DNA of 25,472 bases from an uncultured Bacilli bacterium (GCA_934085875.1 CAKOHQ010000016.1:1-25472); one strand, 5' to 3'; shown: positions 15,881 to 23,813, counted from the stretch's first letter. The notes: generated from the letters alone by a model not told the origin. Numbers and translations are program-made.

Positions 15881-15898
15881 TTATCTACTTTTTATTTT
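15873..15898 (+). terminator. Terminator overlapping the spmB stop codon
   Basis: The palindrome GTAGATAATTATCTAC (15873-15888) can fold as a 6-bp stem with an AATT loop and is followed by TTTTTATTTT. The spmB stop TAA (15878-15880) is part of the hairpin. Confidence 0.75.
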
Positions 15899-15917
15899 AC
15901 AAAATTTATGTTAAAAT
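15889..15917 (+). promoter_or_regulatory. rluB promoter (extended -10) abutting the spmB terminator
   Basis: TG at 15909-15910 plus TAAAAT at 15912-15917 is an extended -10 element (TGTTAAAAT). A weak -35 (TTTTTA at 15889-15894) falls in the T tract of the previous terminator, with a 17-base spacer. Transcription would start near 15924, which excludes the ATG at 15924 as the rluB start. Confidence 0.55.
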
Positions 15918-15941
15918 ACTTCTATGAAAGAAGTGAACTTT

Positions 15942-16658
15942 ATGGAAAGATTACAAAAGGTTATTGCAAATAGTGGTTATTGTTCTAGAAGAAAAGCAGA
16001 AGAATTAATAAGTAAAGGTAAAGTATGTGTTAATGGAGAAAAAGTTACTGAATTGGGAACTAAAGTAAATAAAACAGATGCAATAGAAGTAGAAGGTAAG
16101 GTACTTAGTTTAGAAGAAGATAAAGTAGTGTTTTTGCTTAATAAGCCTAGAGGTGTAATATCAAGTGTTAGTGATGATAAAGGTAGAAAAACAGTTGTTG
16201 ATTTAATTGATACAAAAAAACGTATATATCCTATTGGAAGATTAGATTATGATACTACAGGTATAATACTCTTAACAAATGATGGTGAACTTGCAAATAC
16301 ATTAATGCATCCAAACAATAAAGTAGAAAAGAAATATATTGCTAAATTAAATAAATATTTTGAAATAAGTGATTTAAAGAAATTAGAATATGGTATAAAA
16401 GTTGATGGTGTTAAATGTACTCCTACTCGTGTTAAAATAAAAAAGAATGATAAAGAAAAAGATTATAGTATTATTGAAATAAGTATTGTTGAAGGACGTA
16501 ATCATATTATAAAAAGAGTATTTATGGAACTTAATTATTTAGTAGATAAATTAACTAGAATTGAGTATGCATTCTTGAATTTAGATGGGCTTAAGAGTGG
16601 AGAATATAGACAATTATCTATAAAAGAAGTGAAAAAGTTATATGAATATAAAAAATAA
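15942..16658 (+). CDS. rluB: 23S rRNA pseudouridine synthase, RluB/RsuA family
   Basis: A 238-residue pseudouridine synthase. Residues 1-50 are an S4 RNA-binding domain (MERLQKVIANSGYCSRRKAE). The catalytic domain has FLLNKPRGVISS and GRLDYDTTGIILLTNDG, where D102 is the catalytic aspartate. The RluB assignment rests on gene order (after spmB, as in Bacillus) and family pattern; another RsuA-family specificity is possible. The ATG at 15942 was chosen over 15924 because the likely transcript start coincides with the latter and AAGTGA precedes the former. The 3' end overlaps the next gene by 17 bases. Confidence 0.9.
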   Translation: MERLQKVIANSGYCSRRKAEELISKGKVCVNGEKVTELGTKVNKTDAIEVEGKVLSLEEDKVVFLLNKPRGVISSVSDDKGRKTVVDLIDTKKRIYPIGRLDYDTTGIILLTNDGELANTLMHPNNKVEKKYIAKLNKYFEISDLKKLEYGIKVDGVKCTPTRVKIKKNDKEKDYSIIEISIVEGRNHIIKRVFMELNYLVDKLTRIEYAFLNLDGLKSGEYRQLSIKEVKKLYEYKK

Positions 16659-17850
16659 TGTTAAAGTTGAAAAATTAGATGATTTTGGTCGTGGAATAGG
16701 TTATGTTGATAATAAAATAATATTTATTAGAGATGCGATGATAGGTGAAGTAGTTGATGTAAATATTATTAAAGAAACTAATAAATATTATGAAGGTGAA
16801 GTAATTGAATATAAAAAAAAATCTAATGATAGAGTAAATGTAAACTGTCCATACTATAAATATTGTGGTGGTTGTAATATATTACATATGAATTATGATA
16901 ATCAAATAGAGTATAAAAAAGATAAATTAAAGAATATATTAAAAAAATTTAGTAATTTGAATATAGATATTGATGTAATAAAAAATAAGAATGTAATAGG
17001 TTATAGAAATAAGATAAAGTTGAAAATATTAGATAATAAGTGGGGCTATTATAATACTAGTACACATAATTTTATAGAAATAGATAAATGTTTGTTAGCA
17101 AAAGATTCTATTAATAAAGTTATTGAAAATAAAAAGTATATTAATATAAATAGTGGTAGTATAACAATAAGATGTAATTATAATGATGAAGTTTTATTAT
17201 GTATAGAGACTAAGGATAAAGTTGATATTGATATAGATAGTTTAAAAAATAATATAAAATTAGTTGGTGTAGTTATTAATGATAAAACGTATTGTGGTGA
17301 AAATTTCTTTTATGAAATGATTAATAATAAATTATTTAAAGTTAATTATAATTCTTTTTTTCAAATAAATAATTATATGACTAAAGAAATGATAAATATT
17401 ATTAATAATAATTGTAGTGAAAAGATTTTGTTAGATTTATATTGTGGTGTAGGTTTTTTAGGACAAGCAATCAATTATAAATTTGATAAAATATATGGAA
17501 TTGAATTAAATAGAAATAGTATTATTGATGCAATTAATAATGCTAAAATAAATAAGATTAATAATACTTATTATATGTGTGGAGATAGTAGTAAATTAAT
17601 TAGTAATATAAAAGAAAATGTAGATACTTTGATAATAGATCCTCCTAGAAGTGGACTTTATAAGAATATGGTAAATGATGTTATAAATATAAATTCTAAT
17701 ATTATTATTTATGTTTCATGTAATCCTATTACCTTGGGAAGAGATATTAATATATTAAAAAATAAATATTATGTTGATAAGATATATTTACTAGATATGT
17801 TTAGTAATACATATCATTTTGAGACTGTTTGTGTTTTAAAACTTAAATAA
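16642..17850 (+). CDS. 23S rRNA (uracil-5-)-methyltransferase, RlmCD/RumA family
   Basis: A 402-residue SAM-dependent m5U methyltransferase. The N-terminal TRAM domain (about 1-58) binds RNA. An iron-sulfur cluster is expected from C69, C75, C78 and C150. The SAM motif is LDLYCGVGFLG (264-274), then IIDPPRSGL. The nucleophile is C360 in YVSCNP and the base is E394 in HFETV. In Bacillus RlmCD methylates two 23S rRNA uridines, while RumA of E. coli methylates one; which applies is unknown here. It overlaps rluB by 17 bases, so two rRNA-modifying genes form one unit. The gene is very rich in AAT/ATT codons. Confidence 0.92.
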   Translation: MNIKNNVKVEKLDDFGRGIGYVDNKIIFIRDAMIGEVVDVNIIKETNKYYEGEVIEYKKKSNDRVNVNCPYYKYCGGCNILHMNYDNQIEYKKDKLKNILKKFSNLNIDIDVIKNKNVIGYRNKIKLKILDNKWGYYNTSTHNFIEIDKCLLAKDSINKVIENKKYININSGSITIRCNYNDEVLLCIETKDKVDIDIDSLKNNIKLVGVVINDKTYCGENFFYEMINNKLFKVNYNSFFQINNYMTKEMINIINNNCSEKILLDLYCGVGFLGQAINYKFDKIYGIELNRNSIIDAINNAKINKINNTYYMCGDSSKLISNIKENVDTLIIDPPRSGLYKNMVNDVININSNIIIYVSCNPITLGRDINILKNKYYVDKIYLLDMFSNTYHFETVCVLKLK

Positions 17851-17934
17851 AAAATATGTTTAATAATAACAAATATTATAATATGCACTAACATTACAAT
17901 TTAGTTTGTTTAAGTACAATAGAAAACAAAAATT

Positions 17935-17972
17935 AAAATGATTAAATCATAAAAAAATTAATCATTTTTTTT
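17935..17972 (+). terminator. Convergent terminator between the rRNA methyltransferase and RNase R genes
   Basis: AAAATGATTAA (17935-17945) pairs with TTAATCATTTT (17958-17968) around a 12-base A-rich loop, followed by more T on the + strand. On the reverse strand the hairpin is followed by TTTTAATTTTT-like sequence after partial pairing, so it may work in both directions. The rnr stop codon (complement of 17958-17960) is in the stem. Confidence 0.75.
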
Positions 17973-20087
17973 GATTAATTCTTTTTTCTTAATATTATTG
18001 TTTGTTTGATTGTTTATTATTTCTTTTATTTCAAAATATATTTCTTTTTGAGGTATGTTAATTTTTGTAACTTTTAATTTTAATCTAGTACCAAGATTAA
18101 TTTTATTTTTTGAATAGTTACATTGTAATATTTTATTTTGTGTATCTATGTCGAATGCTCTAGCAAAATCACTTGATAAATCTAAAACACCTTTAATATT
18201 ATTGTCAAGTTTAATGTATACGTTATCTTTATCAACATCTAATAACATCCCTTCAAATTCTTCGTCTTTGTGCTTTTCCATATATTTAGCCATTTTTAAT
18301 TTTAAATAATCTTTTTCAGCATCATCGGCTTGTCTTTCTTTGTAACTAGAATGTTCTGATATTTCATCTAATTGATTAATTAAAAGATTCCAATGATTAT
18401 TCGTTGAATAATCATTATTAATAAATATATTTATTAATGTTTGTACTATTAAATCTGGGAACCTTCTTATTGGTGAAGTAGAGTGACAATAATTATCTAA
18501 TGCCAATCCAAAGTGACCTTCATTATTTGTTGAATATTTTGCTTTTGCCATACTTCTTAATAATAGATTTGATATTATTGTATATTCTTGTGTTCCTTTA
18601 TAATCATCTAAAATATTTTGTATTGCTTTTTGACCATATGCATTTTGTATTCTAACTAATTTATAACCCAATTTCTTTATAATTTCTATTGTTGAATCCA
18701 ATTTTATTTCATCTGGATTATTATGTATTCTATATATAAATGGTAAATTTTGTTTTTCGAATTCAACTGCAACAACTTGATTAGCTAAAATCATAAGTAT
18801 TTCAATTATACTTTCTGCTTCACCAATATGTCTTTTTTCAAAACCAATTATATTATTTTCATCATATAAATCAGTTTTTATTTTCAATTCATTAGATTCA
18901 AACTCTAAATTTCCTCTTCTTTTTCTAAACTTTATAGCAGTTTGTGCAAATTCTCTTAATAATTTTATCTCATTAAGTAGAGGTATATAATCTTCATTAA
19001 TTTTTCTAGTTTTAAAATACTCATTTAAATCTTCATAACTCATTCTTTTTTTTGAATTTATTATGGAATCTGTTATTTTATAATTTACTATTTTTCCTTT
19101 TTTGGGATCATATTCAATTATAGTACTTTTTGTTAATCTATCTTCATTTTCATTAAGAGAACATATTCCATTAGATAATTCTTTAGGTAACATTGGAATT
19201 ACTTTATATCCTAAATATACACTTGTTCCTCTACTTAAACTTTCTTTAAATAATTCAGAACCGAATTTAACATAATGAGCTACATCTGCTATATGAACAC
19301 CAATTAAATAATTACCATTATCTAATAATTTTATACTTACTGCATCATCCATATCTTTTGTAGTTATTCCATCAATAGTAAATATTTTTTCATTTCTTAA
19401 ATCAAGTCTGTTTTCTAAATCTTCTTTTCTTATTTCTTTTGGAATACTTTTTAATTCTTCAATAGCTTTTTTACTAAAATCTATATCGAAACCTTTACTT
19501 ATAGCGATGGCAATTTCATCACACATTTCATCTTTTGTATTACCAATTTTAAATATTTTTTTAGCTATTATATCATTATATTCATCAGTTTTGTTTTCTA
19601 ATTCAATATAAACTCTATCTCCAACAACTAAATCTTTTATTAGTGATTTGTCACAACTAATACTTATTTCTTTATTACCATTAAAAGGAACTAAAACTAA
19701 TTTATTTTTATATTCCTTTAATTCACATACAAGTTTGTAATTTTTTCTTTTAATTATTCCAATAACTTTTCCATATTTATTTGATATTCTTTCAACAACA
19801 ACTAAATCGTTTTTAAGAGCAGTATGTAAATTTTCTGGCTCTATAATTATTTTATCATTATTGTCCTTTATATATGAAAAACCTTTAGAACATTTTTTTA
19901 ATGTATCTATAATATATTCTTTATTTATACTACTATATTTATTTTTTTCATTTATAAATATTAATCTTTTATCTAATAATATATCTATAATATTATTTAA
20001 TTCTTCTTCATTTAAATTTGTAATCTTTAATAAATTCTTATGATCTATATCATTTTTTGTTATTATTTTTAATATTTCATCTTCCAT
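17958..20087 (-). CDS. rnr: Ribonuclease R
   Basis: A 709-residue 3'-5' exoribonuclease that degrades structured RNA. An N-terminal winged-helix and cold-shock part (about 1-180) is followed by the RNB catalytic domain, with FTIDGITTKDMDDAVS carrying the four metal-binding aspartates (D239, D245, D247, D248) and YCHSTSPIRRFPDL (533-546). A C-terminal S1 domain follows (about 612-695) with a short basic tail. The ribosome binding site AGAGGG lies 7 bases before the ATG on the reverse strand. RNase R is often next to smpB and tmRNA; neither is seen here. It is divergent from murC and convergent with the methyltransferase gene. Confidence 0.95.
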   Translation of the reverse strand: MEDEILKIITKNDIDHKNLLKITNLNEEELNNIIDILLDKRLIFINEKNKYSSINKEYIIDTLKKCSKGFSYIKDNNDKIIIEPENLHTALKNDLVVVERISNKYGKVIGIIKRKNYKLVCELKEYKNKLVLVPFNGNKEISISCDKSLIKDLVVGDRVYIELENKTDEYNDIIAKKIFKIGNTKDEMCDEIAIAISKGFDIDFSKKAIEELKSIPKEIRKEDLENRLDLRNEKIFTIDGITTKDMDDAVSIKLLDNGNYLIGVHIADVAHYVKFGSELFKESLSRGTSVYLGYKVIPMLPKELSNGICSLNENEDRLTKSTIIEYDPKKGKIVNYKITDSIINSKKRMSYEDLNEYFKTRKINEDYIPLLNEIKLLREFAQTAIKFRKRRGNLEFESNELKIKTDLYDENNIIGFEKRHIGEAESIIEILMILANQVVAVEFEKQNLPFIYRIHNNPDEIKLDSTIEIIKKLGYKLVRIQNAYGQKAIQNILDDYKGTQEYTIISNLLLRSMAKAKYSTNNEGHFGLALDNYCHSTSPIRRFPDLIVQTLINIFINNDYSTNNHWNLLINQLDEISEHSSYKERQADDAEKDYLKLKMAKYMEKHKDEEFEGMLLDVDKDNVYIKLDNNIKGVLDLSSDFARAFDIDTQNKILQCNYSKNKINLGTRLKLKVTKINIPQKEIYFEIKEIINNQTNNNIKKKELIKKND

Positions 20088-20105
20088 TTTAAACCCTCTC
20101 TAATA

Positions 20106-20136
20106 AAAATATCACACAATTTTATTGATTTGTAAA
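20106..20136 (-). promoter_or_regulatory. Possible rnr promoter
   Basis: On the reverse strand TTTACA (complement of 20131-20136) and TATTTT (complement of 20106-20111) are 19 bases apart, with TGA just before the -10. The arrangement resembles the promoter at 11226-11256. The -10 is a weak match, so this is tentative. Confidence 0.4.
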
Positions 20137-20203
20137 TATAAAATATACTTTTTTGTAAAATATTTTGAAATTTATTTAAAATATCAATAATATTATAAAA
20201 ATA

Positions 20204-20212
20204 TGATATAAT
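20204..20212 (+). promoter_or_regulatory. murC promoter, extended -10
   Basis: TGATATAAT at 20204-20212 is a perfect -10 hexamer with an extended -10 TG. At the expected -35 position (20184-20189) only TCAATA is present, a poor match. The -10 ends 24 bases before the murC ATG. Confidence 0.65.
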
Positions 20213-20236
20213 TTAGTAGAAGAAGAGGTTGTTAAT

Positions 20237-21610
20237 ATGTTAGATTTGAATAATTATAAAAATATTTATATGATTGGAATTGGCGGTATTAGTATGAGTG
20301 GTATTGCACATATTTTAAATTCATGGGATTTTTTTGTTAGTGGTAGTAATAATGAAGAAAATGATATGACTATGGAATTAAAGAATGCTGGTATAAAAGT
20401 TAATATTGGACATAATTATGATAATATAAATGATAATATTGATTTAGTTGTTTATACTGCTGCTATAAAAGAAGATAATCCTGAACTTATTCATGCTCAT
20501 GAATTAAATATACCATGTTTTGAAAGAGGTAAATTTTTAGGTGAGTTAACAAAATTGTTTAAAGATACAATAGGAATAAGTGGTACACATGGAAAAACTA
20601 CTACTACAAGTATGGTGAGTTTATGTTTTTTAGAAGAAGGATTAGATCCATCAATTCAAGTTGGTTCTGTTTTAAAAGAAATAAATGGTAATTATAGAGT
20701 TGGTAAAAGTGATTATTTTATTATTGAATCTTGTGAGTATGCTGATAGTTTTCTTTCCTTTAAAGAAAAAAGTGCAATAGTTTTAAATATAGATAATGAT
20801 CATTTAGATTATTTTAAAAATTTTGATAATATAAAAAAATCATTTCAAACATATGTTAGTCATTTACCTAGTGATGGATTACTAGTATTAAATGGAGAAG
20901 ATAAAAACTGTTTAGAACTAGCTCTTTATACGAAAGCAAAAGTTATTACATATGGTTTTAATGAAAAATATGATTATAATGCTACTAATATAAAATATGA
21001 TAGTGAAGGATATGCTTCATTTGATTTGTATAATAAAGATAAATTTATTGATAGAATAAATTTAAGTGTTATTGGGAAACATAATGTATTAAATTCTTTA
21101 GCTTGTATATCTTTATGTTTATATTATGGATTAAGTATTTCAAATATAAAAAAAGGTTTAAAAAAATATACTGGTGCTGGTAGAAGGTTTGAATATAAAG
21201 GATTATTTAATGGAGCAAAGGTATATGATGATTATGGACATCATCCTACTGAAGTATTAGCTGTTAGTAATTCAATATTAAATAAGAAGTATAATAAATC
21301 TTGGGTAATATTTGAACCTCATACATATTCAAGAGTGTATAATTATTATAAAGATTTTGCTAAGTCTTTAATGAATTTTGATAATATAATAATAACTGAT
21401 ATATATGCTGCTAGAGAAAAGAACACTTATAATGTAAGTCCAGAAATGATAATAAATGAGTTAAAAAAATTGGGTAAAAGTGGTATACATATAAGTGATT
21501 TTAATGATATAAAAGATTATTTAAATAAAAATGTTGAAGTAGATGATTTAATACTTACGTTAGGAGCAGGTTATATTACAAAATTAAGTGATTTGTTAAC
21601 AAAAAAATAA
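20237..21610 (+). CDS. murC: UDP-N-acetylmuramate--L-alanine ligase
   Basis: A 457-residue Mur ligase that adds L-Ala to UDP-MurNAc in the first peptide step of peptidoglycan synthesis. N-terminal UDP site: YMIGIGGISMSGIAHIL (G14, G16, G17, M20). The ATP P-loop is GISGTHGKTTTTS (113-125). The central domain has IIESCEYADSFL and NIDNDHLDYF, and the C-terminal domain has VYDDYGHHPTEV, which is specific to MurC among Mur ligases. It starts after GAAGAGGTTG. The gene is alone in its unit. It shows, with the carboxypeptidase, that the organism has a cell wall unlike true Mollicutes. Confidence 0.96.
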   Translation: MLDLNNYKNIYMIGIGGISMSGIAHILNSWDFFVSGSNNEENDMTMELKNAGIKVNIGHNYDNINDNIDLVVYTAAIKEDNPELIHAHELNIPCFERGKFLGELTKLFKDTIGISGTHGKTTTTSMVSLCFLEEGLDPSIQVGSVLKEINGNYRVGKSDYFIIESCEYADSFLSFKEKSAIVLNIDNDHLDYFKNFDNIKKSFQTYVSHLPSDGLLVLNGEDKNCLELALYTKAKVITYGFNEKYDYNATNIKYDSEGYASFDLYNKDKFIDRINLSVIGKHNVLNSLACISLCLYYGLSISNIKKGLKKYTGAGRRFEYKGLFNGAKVYDDYGHHPTEVLAVSNSILNKKYNKSWVIFEPHTYSRVYNYYKDFAKSLMNFDNIIITDIYAAREKNTYNVSPEMIINELKKLGKSGIHISDFNDIKDYLNKNVEVDDLILTLGAGYITKLSDLLTKK

Positions 21611-21636
21611 ATCCGTAAACTTAAACCACAAAAGTA

Positions 21637-21665
21637 TTGATAATAGTGAATCAATATTATATAAT
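21637..21665 (+). promoter_or_regulatory. Consensus promoter downstream of murC
   Basis: TTGATA at 21637-21642 and TATAAT at 21660-21665, with an ideal 17-base spacer. It is the closest match to the vegetative consensus seen in the window. Transcription should begin near 21672, inside a 130-base gap before the dehydrogenase remnant. Confidence 0.75.
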
Positions 21666-21671
21666 ATGAAA

Positions 21672-21771
21672 CAAGTTTTAATTTGTTTTCTCAAATTGGA
21701 GCTTTATATTATTAAAAATCATTAAGGGAGATGAAAAGACAGACACTTGCTTTTTGTTCCTCCCTTTTTTT
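21672..21771 (+). ncRNA. Candidate leader RNA or small RNA of about 100 nt
   Basis: The span from the expected transcript start to the T run of the terminator at 21724-21771. A 5' hairpin (AAACAA at 21669-21674 with TTGTTT at 21683-21688) may form at its beginning. No known riboswitch or T-box element was recognised. It could be an independent small RNA or an attenuator leader for the downstream dehydrogenase and kinase genes. End positions are inferred from the promoter and terminator. Confidence 0.4.
21724..21771 (+). terminator. Strong terminator or attenuator before the dehydrogenase remnant
   Basis: Outer stem AAGGGAG (21724-21730) with CTCCCTT (21760-21766). Inner stem at 21733-21738 with 21750-21755 (AAAAG/CTTTT plus a G-T pair). 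Then T7 to 21771. It ends only 25 bases before the GTG at 21797, so it lies in leader position as well as being a possible end for murC transcripts. Confidence 0.8.
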
Positions 21772-21796
21772 GTATAAGAATGTGTGAGGTGATGTT

Positions 21797-22003
21797 GTGA
21801 AAAAGATAACAGTTATAGGTTTAGGTTGTGTTGGATTGACCACAGCTCTTGTTTTTACAAATACAGGCACGGTGGTAGTTAGTATTGATAAAAATGAAGA
21901 TAAAGTCAAATTATTAAAAAATAAAAAGATACCTTTTTATGAAAAAGGATACGATAAACTACTTGAAAAGAATTTTAATAAATTATGTTTTACCTCCGAG
22001 TAA
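21797..22003 (+). pseudogene. Truncated UDP-glucose/GDP-mannose dehydrogenase (N-terminal remnant)
   Basis: A 68-residue open frame starting at GTG with GAGGTGAT ahead. KKITVIGLGCVGLTTALVF is the NAD-binding Rossmann start of the UDP-glucose/GDP-mannose dehydrogenase family (GxGxxG kept), followed by SIDKNEDKVKLL and IPFYEKGYDKLLEKNF, also at family positions. Full-length enzymes have about 400 residues or more. The frame stops at TAA (22001-22003). Beyond it, in the same frame, EEIQKIS still looks like the family before another TAA at 22025. The rest of the gene is gone and the next gene's ribosome binding site follows. It is probably a decayed remnant; a functional micro-protein cannot be excluded. 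Confidence 0.75.
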
Positions 22004-22049
22004 GAGGAGATTCAAAAAATATCATAATAAAAATAAAGGAGATTTTAAA

Positions 22050-23117
22050 ATGATAGAGGAAACTGTTTTCACAAATGAAAAGATAATAGAAGTTGTTAAA
22101 AAAAATTATAATATAGATATTTATCAAGTTGAAAAATTAAATCGTGGTAGTGCTAACTTGTATTCGTTAAATGAAAACAAATATATATTAAAAGAATTTC
22201 AAACAAAATATATAAAAGAAGAAATCGATAAGGAAATAAATATTATAAATCATCTAAAAAAAGATAATATTCCAGTTCCAGAATATATAAAAACTATAAC
22301 TGGTGAATATAGCTTTATATATGAAAATAGAGTTATAATTATGCAAAAATTTATTGATGGATATACAATAGAATCTAATACTGGAAATTACGAACAAATT
22401 TTGGAATCTGCTGAATATCTTGGTAAAATTATTAACAGTCTTACAACTTTGAAAGTTGAATTACCTAGTAATGATGTATCAAGTTGGTATTCAAAAGAAA
22501 CAATTAACGAGAGCATAGATAAACAAGAAAAGCTGTTGAAAAAGATATCTTTAAAAAATTATCCACAAATATATGAGGATTTAACTGATAAAATTTCTAT
22601 GTTGAAATATGTCAGGGATAATTTGGATTTTAGTGATATGAATAAATTGACTATTATGAATACTCATGGTGATTATAGTTTATTACAGTTTATATATAAA
22701 GATGGTAAAATAAATGCAATAATAGATTTTGTTTCAGCTTGCAAAATGCCAATTGTGTGGGAGGTAATTAGATCTTATAGTTACATAGATCCAAAGGCAA
22801 AAGAAGGAAAAATTGATATTGACAATTTAGTTAAATATGTGAGAACTTTTACCAACTATGTTAAATTAAATAAATATGATTTTAAATTTATGTCATATTT
22901 ATATTTGGTTCAACTTCTCGCAAGTACGTTTGGATATAAACAATATATTGCAGATAATTCAAAAACAAGCTTGTTAGATTTTGCATATTTTAGAACAAGA
23001 TTGTGTAAATTTTTATTTGAAAATGCAGAAAAAATAGCTAATACTTTGATAGAAAAATTAACAGATGAAAAAGTCGAGACTGCTGAAAAGACAATTAAAA
23101 TTAAAACTGATATTTAG
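22050..23117 (+). CDS. APH-like small-molecule kinase (phosphotransferase family)
   Basis: A 355-residue protein of the aminoglycoside-phosphotransferase/choline-kinase fold. The N-lobe has K48 in YILKEF as the likely ATP lysine. The catalytic loop is H206-G-D-Y-S-L-L-Q213, so the usual Asn of HGDxxxxN is Gln. The metal-binding Asp is D226 in IIDFVSA. The C-terminal helical part has WEVIRSYSY. The substrate is unknown: related folds act on sugars, methylthioribose, choline or aminoglycosides, and CotS-type spore coat proteins belong here too. The frame is open to 21939, but AAAGGAG at 22035-22041 and the family start favour 22050. It lies behind the dehydrogenase remnant and is followed by a terminator. 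Confidence 0.82.
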   Translation: MIEETVFTNEKIIEVVKKNYNIDIYQVEKLNRGSANLYSLNENKYILKEFQTKYIKEEIDKEINIINHLKKDNIPVPEYIKTITGEYSFIYENRVIIMQKFIDGYTIESNTGNYEQILESAEYLGKIINSLTTLKVELPSNDVSSWYSKETINESIDKQEKLLKKISLKNYPQIYEDLTDKISMLKYVRDNLDFSDMNKLTIMNTHGDYSLLQFIYKDGKINAIIDFVSACKMPIVWEVIRSYSYIDPKAKEGKIDIDNLVKYVRTFTNYVKLNKYDFKFMSYLYLVQLLASTFGYKQYIADNSKTSLLDFAYFRTRLCKFLFENAEKIANTLIEKLTDEKVETAEKTIKIKTDI

Positions 23118-23183
23118 AATTTATTTCTATTTATCATTTTTGTGTGACAGGCGTTAATAAGTTACACAATCAAATTAAGTTAG

Positions 23184-23208
23184 AAGCATAGAAAATATGC
23201 TTTTTTTT
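23184..23208 (+). terminator. Terminator after the kinase gene
   Basis: AAGCATA (23184-23190), loop GAAAA, TATGCTT (23196-23202), then a T run to 23208. A perfect 7-bp stem. It also separates the kinase from the lipoprotein gene. Confidence 0.85.
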
Positions 23209-23255
23209 GTATAAAACAATATAATTTAAACATAATAATATTGAGGAGGAATACC

Positions 23256-23795
23256 ATGAAGAAAAAATTTACTTTTTTAGCAATATGTTTGGTTGTATTA
23301 CTAACAACTGCATGTAGTTTAGGAAATACACCTACTAGTTCAGTAGAAAGATTGTTATCTAAATATAATACAAATGATGAAGAGATTGTAGTAGAATTAG
23401 ATGATTATATAAATTCTTCTGAATTAACTGATGAACAAGCAAAAGAATATAAAGACATCTATTTAAAACAATTTAAAGATATGAAATATGAAATTAAAGA
23501 TGAAAAAATAGATGGTGATAATGCTACTGTTACAGCACAAATAACTGTATATGATTATTATAATGCTGAAAAAGAAGCAAATGATTATTTAAATGATCAT
23601 CAAGATGAATTTAAGAAAAATGATGTATATGATAAATCTTTATTTACAGATTATAAACTAAAAAAATTAAAAGATGTAAATAAAACAGTTGATTATACAA
23701 TTGATTTCCAACTTACTAAAATAGATGGTAAATGGGAAGTAAATGATTTATCAAATGAACAATTAGAAAAAATACATGGAGTTTATGCTTACTAG
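23256..23795 (+). CDS. Lipoprotein of unknown function
   Basis: A 179-residue secreted lipoprotein. The signal sequence MKKKFTFLAICLVVLL leads to a lipobox TTAC, with the lipidated cysteine at residue 20. The mature part is acidic and Lys-rich with two patterns, DEKIDGDNATVTAQITVYDY and YTIDFQLTKIDGKWEVND. This alternation of strand pairs ending in a K-x-x-G-K-W motif resembles NTF2-like or DUF4878-type lipoproteins of Firmicutes. Function is unknown. GAGGAGG at 23243-23249 fixes the start at 23256 rather than at the TTG at 23241. A TATAAT at 23220-23225 may be its -10, without a convincing -35. The stop codon lies in its terminator. Confidence 0.88.
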   Translation: MKKKFTFLAICLVVLLTTACSLGNTPTSSVERLLSKYNTNDEEIVVELDDYINSSELTDEQAKEYKDIYLKQFKDMKYEIKDEKIDGDNATVTAQITVYDYYNAEKEANDYLNDHQDEFKKNDVYDKSLFTDYKLKKLKDVNKTVDYTIDFQLTKIDGKWEVNDLSNEQLEKIHGVYAY

Positions 23796-23813
23796 ACCTA
23801 TTGGTCTTTTTTT
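23794..23813 (+). terminator. Terminator overlapping the lipoprotein stop codon
   Basis: AGACC-TATT-GGTCT (5-bp stem, 23794-23807) followed by a T run to 23813. The stop TAG is at 23793-23795, so the stem starts within the stop codon. Confidence 0.75.

Noticed and set aside
17851..17934. Searched the gap after the methyltransferase gene for a small RNA or tRNA.
   Set aside because: No cloverleaf, promoter or GC-richer stretch seen; only AT-rich sequence before the convergent terminator.
21731..21787. A possible 18-residue leader peptide (MKRQTLAF onwards) inside the attenuator-like hairpin.
   Set aside because: The only Shine-Dalgarno-like sequence directly touches the ATG with no spacer and is buried in the hairpin stem. 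There is no run of regulatory codons.
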